64,000 nt of DNA, taken from the NCBI GenBank assembly GCA_041648735.1, contig JBAZOO010000001.1, forward strand, positions 62,001 to 126,000. Reading direction: 5' to 3'. The notes beneath the pieces were generated by a model. It worked only from the letters and a program-made list of their open reading frames with translations, made no database searches and was not told the DNA's origin. The DNA comes from JBAZOO01 sp041648735. GTDB lineage: Bacteria > Verrucomicrobiota > Lentisphaeria > Oligosphaerales > CAITYL01. Made by a program: the position numbers and the translations under genes. This document shows positions 1 through 8,739 of the stretch, piece after piece; within the stretch, counting starts at the first letter, position 1; every line of letters begins with the position of its first letter.

Positions 1-1088
<1,088 letters not shown>

Positions 1089-1202
1089 CCCCCCCCCCGC
1101 CCCCCTTGCCCTGGCCCCCGCGGGGAAACGTGGCACAGACATTCCGGTCTCCGCGGACGGATCCCTTGGGGGGACAAGGAGAAAAGCGCCCCCGCTGGAG
1201 TT

Positions 1203-1216
1203 CACGCTTCAGCGTG
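1203..1216. terminator. Small hairpin between recA and tsaB
   Basis: CACGCT-TC-AGCGTG is a perfect 6-bp stem in the gap between the convergent recA and tsaB genes. There is no T-run on either side, so terminator function is only a guess. The adjoining 1125-1165 stretch resembles the 'GTGGCAC(A/G)GACATTCC' word of the intergenic repeat at 41320, so it may simply be repeat DNA. Confidence 0.3.
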
Positions 1217-1237
1217 GGAATCGGAAGCCGCAAGAAA

Positions 1238-1939
1238 TCACCGCGGCGCCACGAAGACCGGCGGCCGGACGTACACCGGCTCGCAGCCTGCCGCCGCCAC
1301 CGCGCCCCCCTCCGCCGCCCACGGCTCCGCCAGCAGCTCCCGCACCGGCAGCGCCGCCAGCTCCACCACCAGCCCCCCCTCCTGGAACGCCACCGGCAAC
1401 ACTCCCGCCGGCAAGCCGCCCCGCAGGCAGACATGCAGGTCGGCCGCCGCCGGCGCCAGCTCCGCCGGATCGGCCACCCATGGCTCGCCAGCCGCCTCCC
1501 AGCGCCCATCAGCACCCGCACCCGCCCGGCAAAACGGGCTGACGATCACCTGCCGTTGCCGGGCGTCATGCAACACCCGGATCCGCCGCGCCTCCGGCCA
1601 CCCCGCCGCCGCCGCCCGGGCCATCGCCAAACTGCCAGGAACGCCGCGCAGCCAAGCCCCCGAGCCGGCGCAAACCCCCTTCAACAAGGCAATGCCGACC
1701 CGCAGCCCGGAAAAACTGCCGGGGCCGGTGCCCGCGGTCCAACGCCGGACATCACCCACCGCCACCCCGGCACGCCCAAGCTCCGCCCGCAGCCAGACTG
1801 CCAGCTCCCTCTCCCCCGACCGCAACTCCAGCGGCAGCCGAGCCTCCCGCACACTCCCGTCCGCCAGCCGCAGCGCCAAAGCCGCACCCCCCGACGTGTC
1901 CAGGGCCGCTTCCACTTCCTTCCGTTGCACTCCAGCCAT
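1238..1939 (-). CDS. tsaB: tRNA threonylcarbamoyladenosine biosynthesis protein TsaB
   Basis: TsaB is the non-catalytic partner of TsaD in making the essential t6A37 tRNA modification in the cytoplasm. The N-terminal ASKHA strand (EAALDTSGGAALALRL) is followed by the family signature GTGPGSFSGLRVGIALLKG near residues 70-90. The length, 233 residues, fits the family. I chose the ATG at 1939 because it directly precedes the first beta strand and follows a GGTGG-type ribosome site; an in-frame ATG at 1993 would add 18 residues that do not resemble the family. It is the only convincing minus-strand gene in the window. Upstream starts that lengthen the frame to 480 codons run through the next gene antisense and are not credible. 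Confidence 0.93.
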   Translation of the reverse strand: MAGVQRKEVEAALDTSGGAALALRLADGSVREARLPLELRSGERELAVWLRAELGRAGVAVGDVRRWTAGTGPGSFSGLRVGIALLKGVCAGSGAWLRGVPGSLAMARAAAAGWPEARRIRVLHDARQRQVIVSPFCRAGAGADGRWEAAGEPWVADPAELAPAAADLHVCLRGGLPAGVLPVAFQEGGLVVELAALPVRELLAEPWAAEGGAVAAAGCEPVYVRPPVFVAPR

Positions 1940-2140
1940 CACGCCACCTGCCCTATCTGAAATGAAAGACGCTTCCCGTGAAACTGGAAACATAGCCGCC
2001 GCGGTGAAAAAAAGCTCGGGAAGAGGCGAGGCGGGAAAATTGGGGGTTCCCGTTTCCCACGCTATGGTACACCACGGCCAGCGCGGCAGGGCGCCCCGGC
2101 CGCCGCCACAACAAGCATCACCCCCGACAGGAAGACTGCC

Positions 2141-2614
2141 ATGGACGGCTGGTCGTTGACTGGATTGCTCGTCTGTTTTGCCTGCGTGATCGCCAGCCGC
2201 GTCTTGTCGGAACGGGCCGTGCGCGGCCTCACCGGCGAGCAGAAGACGGCCCTGGCGGAGGCCTTCGCCAAAACCCGGATGTGGCAGCTCCTCCCCGTGG
2301 CGACGCTGGTCCTGCTCTACCTGCTCTTCCAATGGCTGGGCTGGTTCAAGGGCCTCATCATGGGCCTCTATTTCGCCGGACTCGCCCTCTGCTTCATCGG
2401 CCTGCACGTGGCCGCGGCAATCAAGCTCCGGCGGCTGCAACTGCCCGCCAGCTACACCCGCACCTACGCCTTCGCCCGGCTCCTGGTCTTCCTCGGCTTC
2501 ATCTTCCTCGCCGCCACCCTCTGGGTCGCCTTCCATCGCCGCCAGCCACGCCCCGCCACCGAACCCGCCCACCCCGCCACCGAACCCGCCCCGGCCGTCG
2601 CCCCCATCGGCTGA
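2141..2614 (+). CDS. Small multi-pass membrane protein of unknown function
   Basis: The 157-residue product is not recognised. It has an N-terminal hydrophobic segment (residues about 5-22), a charged stretch with ERAVRGLTGEQKTALAEAFA, then three hydrophobic segments (about 48-66, 70-92 and 108-130), and ends in a Pro/Ala/Thr-rich tail containing the repeated tetrapeptide PATE. It is most likely an inner-membrane protein with four helices. The start is supported by AGGAAG eight bases before the ATG. It lies divergently from tsaB, with about 200 bases between them that contain a fragment of the 'CCGCCGCGGTGAAAAAA' intergenic repeat near 1998-2014. The coding potential is clear but no function can be assigned. 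Confidence 0.75.
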   Translation: MDGWSLTGLLVCFACVIASRVLSERAVRGLTGEQKTALAEAFAKTRMWQLLPVATLVLLYLLFQWLGWFKGLIMGLYFAGLALCFIGLHVAAAIKLRRLQLPASYTRTYAFARLLVFLGFIFLAATLWVAFHRRQPRPATEPAHPATEPAPAVAPIG

Positions 2615-3145
2615 CTCCGCCCGCGGACGCCACCAGGACACCGGCGCATCCCCCGCCTTGCCTTGGAAATGCGCTTGCATCCGCCCCGCCCCGCATTATT
2701 CTTTATGCCTTCATCGTCCCCGTCGGCAAGCTCCCGGGGCGCATAACCGACCGGGCTGCGCCTGCCCAAATTCCGCCGCGCCGCCGCGGCGCAACACCTT
2801 CCAACCCGCCAACCGCCAGCCACGGATTCCCACTACATGAAACCGGCGCTCGGATCTCGTGCCGTTGTGGTGAAATCTTTTCAACCGCTAACTTCCGCTA
2901 ACGATTCGCTAACTAGCCCGAACCTCAGCCGGTTCCTATTCATGAGAAGCTGAACTTCGCTCGGACTTCGTGCCGTCGTGCCGTTGTGGTGAAAAATTTC
3001 GTGTGTTTTGACGCTTCGCTGCTGCCTCTGGCCGCCCGTGCCGCTCTCGCGGCGCTGTGGGCAAATCCCCCCTGCCCCCATTCGCCATTCGCCATTCAGC
3101 ATTCGGCATTCAGCATTCCCCTTCCCCTCCCCCCGCCCCGCCCCG
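2615..3145. repeat. Intergenic repeat block 1
   Basis: No gene is seen. From left to right it holds a 'CCAACCGCCAGCCACGGATTCC' type stretch with 'ACATGAAACCGGCGCTCGG' (2815-2860), 'GCCGTTGTGGTGAAA', the triple 'CGCTAAC' word (2887-2912), a second 'GTGCCGTTGTGGTGAAAAATTTCGTGTGTTT' copy, and the 'GACGCTTCGCTGCTGCCTCTGG' GC-rich word (3009-3065). A heptamer array (3082-3117: CGCCATT, CAGCATT, CGGCATT) then runs up to the next gene. The same words recur at many other gaps. ORFs crossing the block are repeat translations. Confidence 0.9.
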
Positions 3146-3637
3146 ATGAATGCAAAACCCTATCTCGCGGAAATTGCCCGGCGCTTCGCCCAAATTCACT
3201 TGGACGCCGTGATGATTGGCAATGCCGCCGCCGCCATCAACGGTGCGCCGGTCACCACCCTCGACATCGATTTCCTGGTCGAACCAACCCCGGAAAACTA
3301 CCGCAAACTGGCGCGGCTAGCCCAAGACATGAACTGCCAGTTCCTGGAAATGAAAATGCCGGACGACAAATACATGTACCGCCTCGTCCACCGCACCGAA
3401 CCACTGGTCATCGACATCCTCTTTGCCCTTTCCGGCATCCGCGACTTCAACACCCTGAAAGCCAACAGCCAAGCCGTTTCTTTCAACGGACACCCCCTGC
3501 GCATCGCCGCCCTCGACGACATCATCGCCAGCAAAAAAGCCGCCGGCCGCCCGAAAGATATAGCAGCCATTCCCATTTTGGAGATGACCCGTGACGAAGC
3601 ACGCAAGCAAAACCAAGCCGCCGCCGATGGCGAATAG
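3146..3637 (+). CDS. Nucleotidyltransferase-fold protein, probable toxin-antitoxin type cassette
   Basis: The 163-residue product has the nucleotidyltransferase signature TTLDIDFLV (residues about 36-44) after an IGNAAAAINGAP stretch. It also has the C-terminal block ALDDIIASKKAAGRPKDIAAIPIL, typical of small stand-alone nucleotidyltransferases of the AbiEii/DUF6036-like group. Such proteins can act as antitoxins or RNA-modifying toxins, but the substrate here is unknown. The ATG at 3146 follows the heptamer repeat directly, without a strong ribosome site; upstream in-frame starts lie in repeat DNA. The next ORF overlaps its 3' end. It is flanked on both sides by intergenic repeats and is unrelated to the sugar genes around it. 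Confidence 0.75.
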   Translation: MNAKPYLAEIARRFAQIHLDAVMIGNAAAAINGAPVTTLDIDFLVEPTPENYRKLARLAQDMNCQFLEMKMPDDKYMYRLVHRTEPLVIDILFALSGIRDFNTLKANSQAVSFNGHPLRIAALDDIIASKKAAGRPKDIAAIPILEMTRDEARKQNQAAADGE

Positions 3638-3779
3638 GCAAAAACCGGTTCCGCCGGGCCCCATCCGGATCGCCGACGATCCTGACCGTCACCTGATCCG
3701 TCTGCAACTGGCCAAGTTGCCGGCTGAGCGCACCCACTTTCTGCGTGTCCCCCTGCCTGCCGGCGGCAGCAGCATCTGA
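3591..3779 (+). CDS. Small protein overlapping the nucleotidyltransferase gene
   Basis: A 62-codon frame begins with GTG inside the end of the nucleotidyltransferase gene; an ATG at 3627 would give 50 residues. The product (…PIRIADDPDRHLIRLQLAKL…) has no recognised domain. The overlap and the end of repeat-free sequence at about 3780 suggest it is the second gene of a two-gene cassette, like the pairs at 8740/9288 and 10059/10358. It could be spurious in such GC-rich DNA, so the confidence is moderate. Confidence 0.45.
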   Translation: MTKHASKTKPPPMANRQKPVPPGPIRIADDPDRHLIRLQLAKLPAERTHFLRVPLPAGGSSI

Positions 3780-4218
3780 AATCCCTTTCCGCCACCTCGG
3801 CGCCGCCGCGGTGAAAAAACCATTCGTGCCCATTCGTGAAATTCGTGGATAACCCCCCGTCCCCCAATTCCCAACCTCCATCCACGGATTCCACGGATTC
3901 TCACTACATGAAATCGGCGCTCGGACTTCGTGGCGTCGTGCCGTTGTGGTGAAATCTTTTCAACCGCTGACTTCCGCTAACGATTCGCTAACTAGCCCGA
4001 ACCTTAGCCTGACCTATTCATGAACCGCTCCCGGTGATTTTCTCTGCGCCCTCCGCGCCTCCGCGGTGAAAAAAACATTCGTGCCCATTCGTGAAATTCG
4101 TGGATAACCCCCCGTCCCCCAATTCCCAACCGCCAGCCACGGATTCCACGGATTCTCCCTAAATGAAACCGGCGCTCGGACCTCGTGCCGTCCTGCCGTT
4201 GTGGTGAAAAATTTCGGG
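3780..4218. repeat. Intergenic repeat block 2 (two tandem copies of one module)
   Basis: No complete gene is seen. The module 'GCCGCGGTGAAAAAACATTCG… AAATTCGTGGATAACCCC… CACGGATTCCACGGATTC… GCCGTTGTGGTGAAA' is present twice, at about 3808-3955 and 4055-4212. Between the copies is the triple CGCTAAC word (3961-3990), followed by 'TTCATGAACCGCTCCCGG' and 'CGCCCTCCGCGCC'. Related modules occur at 2815, 8385, 10825 and 61950. Confidence 0.88.
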
Positions 4219-4233
4219 TTGAACAACTTGGAC

Positions 4234-4326
4234 ATGGAGCGGGAAATTCACCCGCTTTGCCAACGCTACGCCTCCGAAGCCATCTATCGCCAAGTCAAAG
4301 CCAAAGTCGAAGCCATCCGCCCATGA
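4234..4326 (+). pseudogene. Short ORF, probably the 3' remnant of a lost cassette gene
   Basis: The frame MEREIHPLCQRYASEAIYRQ… VEAIRP ends in TGA overlapping the next ATG (ATGA). The sequence departs abruptly from repeat DNA at about 4216, and the frame runs back into the repeat without a start better than ATG 4234 or TTG 4219. The 30 residues look like the C-terminal helix of a larger protein whose front was replaced by the intergenic repeat. Neither parent family nor function can be named. Confidence 0.4.
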
Positions 4327-4550
4327 CCCTTTCCTCCGCGCCCCAATTGCCGCGGCAGCCGTTGCCGCCCCATCTGACCATGGATGAGTACGCCGCCTGG
4401 ATCCAAGCGTCGCTGCAACAACTTGATCCCGTCAAGGCCGTGCGCCAAAAAGCCATGCAGGAACAGATCTCCGCCCCTTTTCAGCTCAAGGATGCCGGCG
4501 AAGCCCCGCCGTCCAAGCCGCCTTCCCCTCAGAACCGCACCCGTCAGTAA
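4323..4550 (+). CDS. Small protein of unknown function, second gene of a truncated pair
   Basis: The 75-residue product has a central amphipathic section (HLTMDEYAAWIQASLQQLDP, then VKAVRQKAMQEQISAPF) and a Pro/Ser-rich tail. The ATG overlaps the stop of the upstream fragment as ATGA, the same translational coupling seen in the nearby nucleotidyltransferase pairs. No domain is recognised. Repeat DNA resumes at 4551. Confidence 0.5.
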   Translation: MTLSSAPQLPRQPLPPHLTMDEYAAWIQASLQQLDPVKAVRQKAMQEQISAPFQLKDAGEAPPSKPPSPQNRTRQ

Positions 4551-5052
4551 GCCTCCCAGTTTCCAGTTTCTTTTCACCGCGGAGGCGCGGAGAGCAGCGA
4601 AAGTTCGCCAGTTCCAAGTTCCAAGTTTAGCCCCCGCCGCCACCTCGGCGCCTCAGTGCCGTCCTGCCGTTGTGGTGAAAAATTTCGTGTGTTTTGACGC
4701 TTCGCTGCTGCCTCTGGCCGCCCGTGCCGCTCTCGCGGCGCTGTGGGCAAATCCCCCCCGCCCCCATTCGAAAATCGAAAATCGGCAATCGGCAATCGAA
4801 AATACCCCCGTGCCCTTCGTGCCGTTGTGGTGAAAAAAAACATTCCAAACCGCTAACTTCCGCTGACGTTCCGCTGACCGGTTCGAACCTCAGCCTGATC
4901 CATTCATGAACCGCTCCCGGTGATTTTCTCCGCGCCCTCCGCGCCTCCGCGGTGCAAAACCATTCGTGTTGTTTCGTGTGTTTCGTGGGCAAATCCCCCC
5001 TGCCCCCATTCAGCATTCAGCATTCAGCATTCGCCCTTCCCCCCTTCCCCCC
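4551..5052. repeat. Intergenic repeat block 3
   Basis: No gene is seen. It contains 'CCAGTTTCCAGTTTC' and 'AGTTCCAAGTTCCAAGTTT' heptamer-type runs (4555-4627), the 'GACGCTTCGCTGCTGCCTCTGG' word (4697-4745), a CGAAAAT/CGGCAAT heptamer array (4769-4803), and the triple CGCT(A/G)AC word (4850-4880). It ends with the 'TTCATGAACCGCTCCCGG' word, 'TTTCGTGTGTTTCGTGGG' (4976-4990) and a CAGCATT array (5011-5038). Confidence 0.88.
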
Positions 5053-6003
5053 ATGCCCTCCCCACGTCAACGCATCCTCGTAACCGGCGGCGGCGGCTTC
5101 CTCGGCTCCCACCTCTGCGAACGCCTCCTCCAGGATGGCCACGAAGTCCTCTGCGTCGACAACTTCTTCACCGGCGACAAACGCAACATCGCCCACCTCC
5201 TCCCCAACCCCGACTTCGAACTCATCCGCCACGACATCACCTTCCCCCTCTACCTCGAAGTCGACCAGATCTACAACCTCGCCTGCCCCGCCTCCCCCCT
5301 CCATTACCAGTTCGACCCCGTCCAGACCACCAAGACCAACGTCCACGGCGCCATCAACATGCTCGGCCTCGCCAAGCGCGTCCAAGCCAAAATCCTCCAG
5401 GCCTCCACCTCCGAAGTCTACGGCGACCCCGCCGAACACCCCCAGCGCGAAGAATACTGGGGCAATGTCAACCCCATCGGCATCCGCTCCTGCTACGACG
5501 AGGGCAAGCGCTGCGCCGAAACCCTCTTCTTCGACTACCACCGCCAGTGCGGCGTCGAAATCAAGGTCGCCCGCATCTTCAACACCTACGGCCCCCGCAT
5601 GCACCCCAACGACGGCCGCGTCGTCAGCAACTTCATTGTCCAAGCCCTCAAGGGCGAACCCATCACCCTCTACGGCAACGGCGACCAGACCCGCTCCTTC
5701 TGCTACGTCACCGACCTCATTGACGCCCTCGTCCGCCTGATGGCCACCCCCCCGGCAGTCACCGGCCCCGTCAACCTCGGCAACCCCGGCGAATTCACCA
5801 TCCGCCAGCTCGCCGAAACCATCCTCCGCCTCACCGCCTCCCAATCCCCCATCGTCCACAAGCCACTCCCCCAGGACGACCCCTGCCGCCGCCAGCCCGA
5901 CATCACCAAGGCCCGCACCCACCTCGCCTGGGAACCCCGCATCGCCCTCGAAACCGGCCTCGCCCAGACCATTGCCTACTTCCGCCACCGCCTCGCCCTC
6001 TGA
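5053..6003 (+). CDS. UDP-glucuronate decarboxylase (UDP-xylose synthase), SDR family
   Basis: This enzyme converts UDP-glucuronate to UDP-xylose through an NAD-bound 4-keto intermediate, supplying xylose for polysaccharide. The 316-residue length fits bacterial UXS. Visible features are the Rossmann loop GGGGFLGSHL (residues about 13-22), the family-typical DNFFTGDKRNI and RHDIT, the ACPASPLHYQFDP block, the active-site STSEVYGDP, and YDEGKRCAE carrying the Tyr-x3-Lys pair. The GPRMHPNDGRVVSNF stretch is also diagnostic. The ATG at 5053 gives a normal N-terminus; upstream in-frame codons are repeat DNA. It begins the block of nucleotide-sugar genes. Confidence 0.93.
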   Translation: MPSPRQRILVTGGGGFLGSHLCERLLQDGHEVLCVDNFFTGDKRNIAHLLPNPDFELIRHDITFPLYLEVDQIYNLACPASPLHYQFDPVQTTKTNVHGAINMLGLAKRVQAKILQASTSEVYGDPAEHPQREEYWGNVNPIGIRSCYDEGKRCAETLFFDYHRQCGVEIKVARIFNTYGPRMHPNDGRVVSNFIVQALKGEPITLYGNGDQTRSFCYVTDLIDALVRLMATPPAVTGPVNLGNPGEFTIRQLAETILRLTASQSPIVHKPLPQDDPCRRQPDITKARTHLAWEPRIALETGLAQTIAYFRHRLAL

Positions 6004-6016
6004 CCCTCGCCCAGCC

Positions 6017-6062
6017 TTGGACGTTCGCTGTTGGACGTTCGGCGTTCAATATTCGCCTTTCT
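6017..6062. repeat. Degenerate heptamer array
   Basis: The sequence reads as 7-base units TTGGACG, TTCGCTG, TTGGACG, TTCGGCG, TTCAATA, TTCGCCT directly after the UXS gene. It has the same 7-base period as the arrays at 8577 and 9858, but with different unit sequences. Confidence 0.7.
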
Positions 6063-6101
6063 TGACAATCTCCTCGCCATTCCCTCGCCGCCCTCCCCAC
6101 C

Positions 6102-6374
6102 ATGGCCCAGCTCTGCCTCATCCTCGCCCTCCTCGCCGCCGCCGGCGCCACCGCCCTCGGTTTCCACTGGCGCAAGCTCATCCGCCGCGAACGCCGCGGC
6201 ATCCTCCCCCGCCCTGGCCGCAAGCAGCTCACCCTCCTCGCCACCCTCCTCCTCGCCGCCCTCGCCCTCCTTTTCCTCCTCCTCGCCCTCACCGACCTCA
6301 CCGTCAACCGCTGGGGCAAGCTTGACACCGTCACCGAATCCTTCGCCCCCCCACCCCTCTTCCGGCCCCGCTGA
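6102..6374 (+). CDS. Small two-helix membrane protein
   Basis: The 90-residue product has a hydrophobic N-terminal segment (residues about 3-21), a basic loop (HWRKLIRRERRG), a second long hydrophobic segment rich in Leu and Ala (about 46-68), and a polar tail. It lies between UXS and the epimerase gene, 16 bases upstream of the latter, and is probably cotranscribed. No family is recognised. Similar frames can arise by chance in GC-rich DNA, but the two helices and basic loop look genuine. Confidence 0.55.
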   Translation: MAQLCLILALLAAAGATALGFHWRKLIRRERRGILPRPGRKQLTLLATLLLAALALLFLLLALTDLTVNRWGKLDTVTESFAPPPLFRPR

Positions 6375-6390
6375 ACCACCGCCACCACCC

Positions 6391-7368
6391 ATGCCCCAAG
6401 ACCCCATCTCCCCCCCCGCGAAGGACTGCCTGGACGGCAGGCACCTCATCACCGGTGGCGCCGGCTTCATCGGCTCGCACCTCGCCGAAGCGATCCTGGC
6501 GCAGGGCGGACGCGTCCGCGTCTTCGACAACCTCTCCTCCGGGCACCTGGAGAACCTGGCGCCCTTCCGCGACCGCATCGAATTCGTCCAGGGCGACCTC
6601 CGCCACCCCGCCAAACTGGCGGCGGCAATGCAGGGCGTGCGCTACGTCTATCACGAAGCCGCCCTGGTCTCCGTCTTCGACTCCGTCGCCCGCCCCCAGG
6701 ACAACCACGAAATCAACATCACCGGCACCTTCAACCTCCTCCAGGCCGCCCGGGCCGCCGGCGTCCAGCGCGTCCTCTTTGCCAGCACCGCCGCCGCCTA
6801 CGGCAACAACCCGGCACTGCCCAAGCGCGAAACCATGCTCCCCGAGCCGGAATCGCCCTATGCCGTCGCCAAGCTCACCGGCGAACATTACCTGCGCATC
6901 TTCCACTCCCTCTACGGCCTGGAGACCGTCAGCCTCCGCTACTTCAACGTCTACGGGCCGCGCCAGGATCCCCGCTCCCCCTATTCCGGCGTCATCTCCA
7001 AGTTCGCCGACGCCCTCGCCACTGGCCAGCCGCCAACCATCTTCGGCGACGGCGCCCAGACCCGCGACTTCGTCTTCGTCCAGGACGTCGTCCAGGCCAA
7101 CCTCCTGGCCATGCACTCCCCCAACGTCGGCCACGGCGAGGTCTTCAACGTCGGCACCGGCCAGCCGACCTCCCTGCTCGAACTGCTCGCCGCCCTCGGC
7201 GACGCCTTCGGCGCCAACCCCACCCCCAACTTCCAGCCCGCCCGCCCCGGCGACATCCGCCACTCCCTCGCCGACATCACCCGCATCCGCGCCACCCTCG
7301 CCTTCGAACCCCGGCACTCCCTCCACGCCGGCCTCCAGGCCCTGGCCGCCGCCAGCCCCCGCCGTTGA
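6391..7368 (+). CDS. NAD-dependent UDP-hexose 4-epimerase type SDR (UDP-GlcNAc/UDP-Glc epimerase)
   Basis: The extended SDR fold is clear: GGAGFIGSHLAEAI (residues about 23-36), FDNLSSGHLENL, GDLRHP, STAAAYG, SPYAVAK (Tyr-x3-Lys) and RYFNVYGPRQDPRSPYSGVI. This pattern is closest to UDP-GlcNAc or UDP-glucose 4-epimerases of the WbpP/GalE group; exact substrate cannot be told. It is not a clear RmlB. The N-terminus is unusual: codons 9-17 (PAKDCLDGR) are encoded by a copy of the repeat word CGCGAAGG…GCCTGGACGGCAGG that is intergenic at 11272-11298, so the repeat has become part of the coding sequence. The ATG at 6391 is the most likely start; no strong ribosome site precedes it. Confidence 0.88.
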   Translation: MPQDPISPPAKDCLDGRHLITGGAGFIGSHLAEAILAQGGRVRVFDNLSSGHLENLAPFRDRIEFVQGDLRHPAKLAAAMQGVRYVYHEAALVSVFDSVARPQDNHEINITGTFNLLQAARAAGVQRVLFASTAAAYGNNPALPKRETMLPEPESPYAVAKLTGEHYLRIFHSLYGLETVSLRYFNVYGPRQDPRSPYSGVISKFADALATGQPPTIFGDGAQTRDFVFVQDVVQANLLAMHSPNVGHGEVFNVGTGQPTSLLELLAALGDAFGANPTPNFQPARPGDIRHSLADITRIRATLAFEPRHSLHAGLQALAAASPRR

Positions 7369-7370
7369 CC

Positions 7371-7405
7371 CCATTAGCGAACAGTTAGCGATCGTTGGCG
7401 GTTTA
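7371..7405. repeat. Triple TTAGCG direct-repeat word, reverse orientation
   Basis: 'ATTAGCGAACAGTTAGCGATCGTTGGCGG' carries three TTAGCG/TTGGCG words spaced 10-11 bases apart just after the epimerase gene. The same word in the other orientation (CGCTAAC…CGCTAAC…CGCTAAC) occurs at 2887, 3961, 4850 and 61960. Confidence 0.7.
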
Positions 7406-7493
7406 CACATTTGTTCGATGGCTCATGATTTTTAGTGAAGATTAGCGGTTGAATTTTTTTGTGGAATTTCGCGGACAAAAAAAAGGCCATCCC

Positions 7494-8381
7494 ATGAAAG
7501 GCATCATCCTCGCCGGCGGCGCCGGCACCCGCCTCCACCCCATCACCAAGGTCATCAGCAAGCAGCTCCTCCCCGTCTATGACAAGCCGATGATCTACTA
7601 CCCCCTCAGCGTCCTCATGCTGGCGGGCCTCCGCGAAATCCTCCTCATCTCCACCCCCCACGACCTCCCCCTCTTCCAACGCCTCCTCGGCGACGGCTCC
7701 CAATGGGGAATCCGCCTCGCCTACGCCGAACAGCCCCGCCCCGAGGGCCTCGCCCAGGCCTTCATCATCGGCCGCGACTTCCTCAACGGCGCCCCCGCCG
7801 CCCTCATCCTCGGCGACAACATCTTCTACGGCCAAGGCTTCACCCCGGTCGTCCGCCAGGCCGCCACCCTCACCAGCGGCGCCAAAATCTTCGCCTATCC
7901 CGTCCGCGACCCCGAACGCTACGGCGTCGTCGAATTCAACCCCCAGACCGGCAAGGCCATCAGCCTCGAAGAAAAGCCCGCCCACCCCAAAAGCCACTTC
8001 GCCATCCCCGGCCTCTACTTCTACGACGCCAAGGTCTGCGACCTCGCCGCCGCCCTCAACCCCAGCCCCCGCGGCGAACTCGAGATCACCGACCTCAACC
8101 GCCTCTACCTCGACCGCGGCGAACTCGCCGTCGAACGCCTCGGCCGCGGCCTCGCCTGGCTCGACACCGGCACCCACCAGAGCCTCGTCCAGGCCACCAA
8201 CTTCATCGAAGCCATCGAGGAACGCCAAGGCCTCAAGGTCGCCTGCCTCGAAGAAATCGCCTTCGACCAACACTGGATCACCGCCACCGACCTGCGCCAG
8301 GCCGCCAGCGCCCTGGGCAAAAGCCCCTACGGCAAATACCTCACCCATCTCCTCGCCACCCCCGCCGCCGCCAGGAAATAG
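7494..8381 (+). CDS. rmlA: Glucose-1-phosphate thymidylyltransferase
   Basis: RmlA makes dTDP-glucose from glucose-1-phosphate and dTTP, the first step to dTDP-L-rhamnose. The 295-residue product starts MKGIILAGGAGTRLHPIT with the G-x-G-T-R-L loop, then SKQLLPVYDKPMIYYPLS, LGDNIFYG, the EEKPAHPKSHFA binding region and WLDTGTHQSL. The C-terminus (VACLEEIAFDQHWIT, SPYGKYL) is canonical. The ATG at 7494 is fixed by family alignment; the frame upstream is repeat DNA. RmlC and RmlD follow only after two unrelated cassettes. A second, broken copy of this gene's 3' end lies at 13009. Confidence 0.97.
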   Translation: MKGIILAGGAGTRLHPITKVISKQLLPVYDKPMIYYPLSVLMLAGLREILLISTPHDLPLFQRLLGDGSQWGIRLAYAEQPRPEGLAQAFIIGRDFLNGAPAALILGDNIFYGQGFTPVVRQAATLTSGAKIFAYPVRDPERYGVVEFNPQTGKAISLEEKPAHPKSHFAIPGLYFYDAKVCDLAAALNPSPRGELEITDLNRLYLDRGELAVERLGRGLAWLDTGTHQSLVQATNFIEAIEERQGLKVACLEEIAFDQHWITATDLRQAASALGKSPYGKYLTHLLATPAAARK

Positions 8382-8739
8382 CGCCGCCGCGGCGAAAAAA
8401 CCATTCCTGCCCATTCGTGAAATTCGTGGATAACCCCCCGTCCCCCAATTCCCAACCGCCAGCCACGGATTCCACGGATTCCCACTACATGAAACCGGCG
8501 TTCGGACTTCGTGCCGTCGTGCCGGTGTGGTAAAAAATTTCGTGTGTTTCGTGGGCAAATCCCCCCTCCCCCCATTCGAAAATCGGCATTCGCCATTCGC
8601 CATTCAGCATTCGGCATTCAGCATTCGCCCTTCGCCCTTCGCCATTCGCCATTCAGCATTCAGCATTCAGCCTTCAGCATTCGCCCTTCCCCCCTTCCCC
8701 CTTCCCCCGTCTCCTCCTCGCCCATTCCACCTTTCCCAC
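8382..8739. repeat. Intergenic repeat block 4
   Basis: No gene is seen. The module 'GCCGCGGCGAAAAAACCATTC… CACGGATTCCACGGATTCCC… GTGCCGGTGTGGTAAAAAATTTCGTGTGTTTCGTGGG' (8385-8560) leads into a 16-unit heptamer array (separate entry). This is followed by C-rich degenerate units up to the next gene. Confidence 0.88.
8577..8688. repeat. Sixteen-unit degenerate heptamer array
   Basis: Contiguous 7-base units run in perfect register: CGAAAAT, CGGCATT, CGCCATT x2, CAGCATT, CGGCATT, CAGCATT, CGCCCTT x2, CGCCATT x2, CAGCATT x2, CAGCCTT, CAGCATT, CGCCCTT. Substitutions are confined to positions 2-6, so the register is kept while the unit drifts. Confidence 0.93.

Noticed and set aside
1238..2680. 480-codon version of the tsaB frame
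   Set aside because: The additional N-terminal 247 codons run antisense through the membrane-protein gene and have no similarity to TsaB; the family start is at 1939.
2881..4235. Short ORFs with readable repeat peptides such as THERFHHNG, EARRAQRK or NGEWRMANGE
   Set aside because: They are translations of intergenic repeat words and heptamer arrays in several frames, have no ribosome sites and recur at every repeat block.
6031..6390. 120-codon N-terminal extension of the 4-epimerase frame
   Set aside because: The extension is a low-complexity Ser/Pro translation of the membrane-protein gene at 6102 in another frame; SDR homology starts after ATG 6391.
6391..7368. Assignment of the epimerase-like gene as rmlB
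   Set aside because: The typical RmlB segments around the catalytic Asp-Glu-Tyr and the WY substrate region are not seen; the RYFNVYGPRQDP stretch is of the 4-epimerase type.
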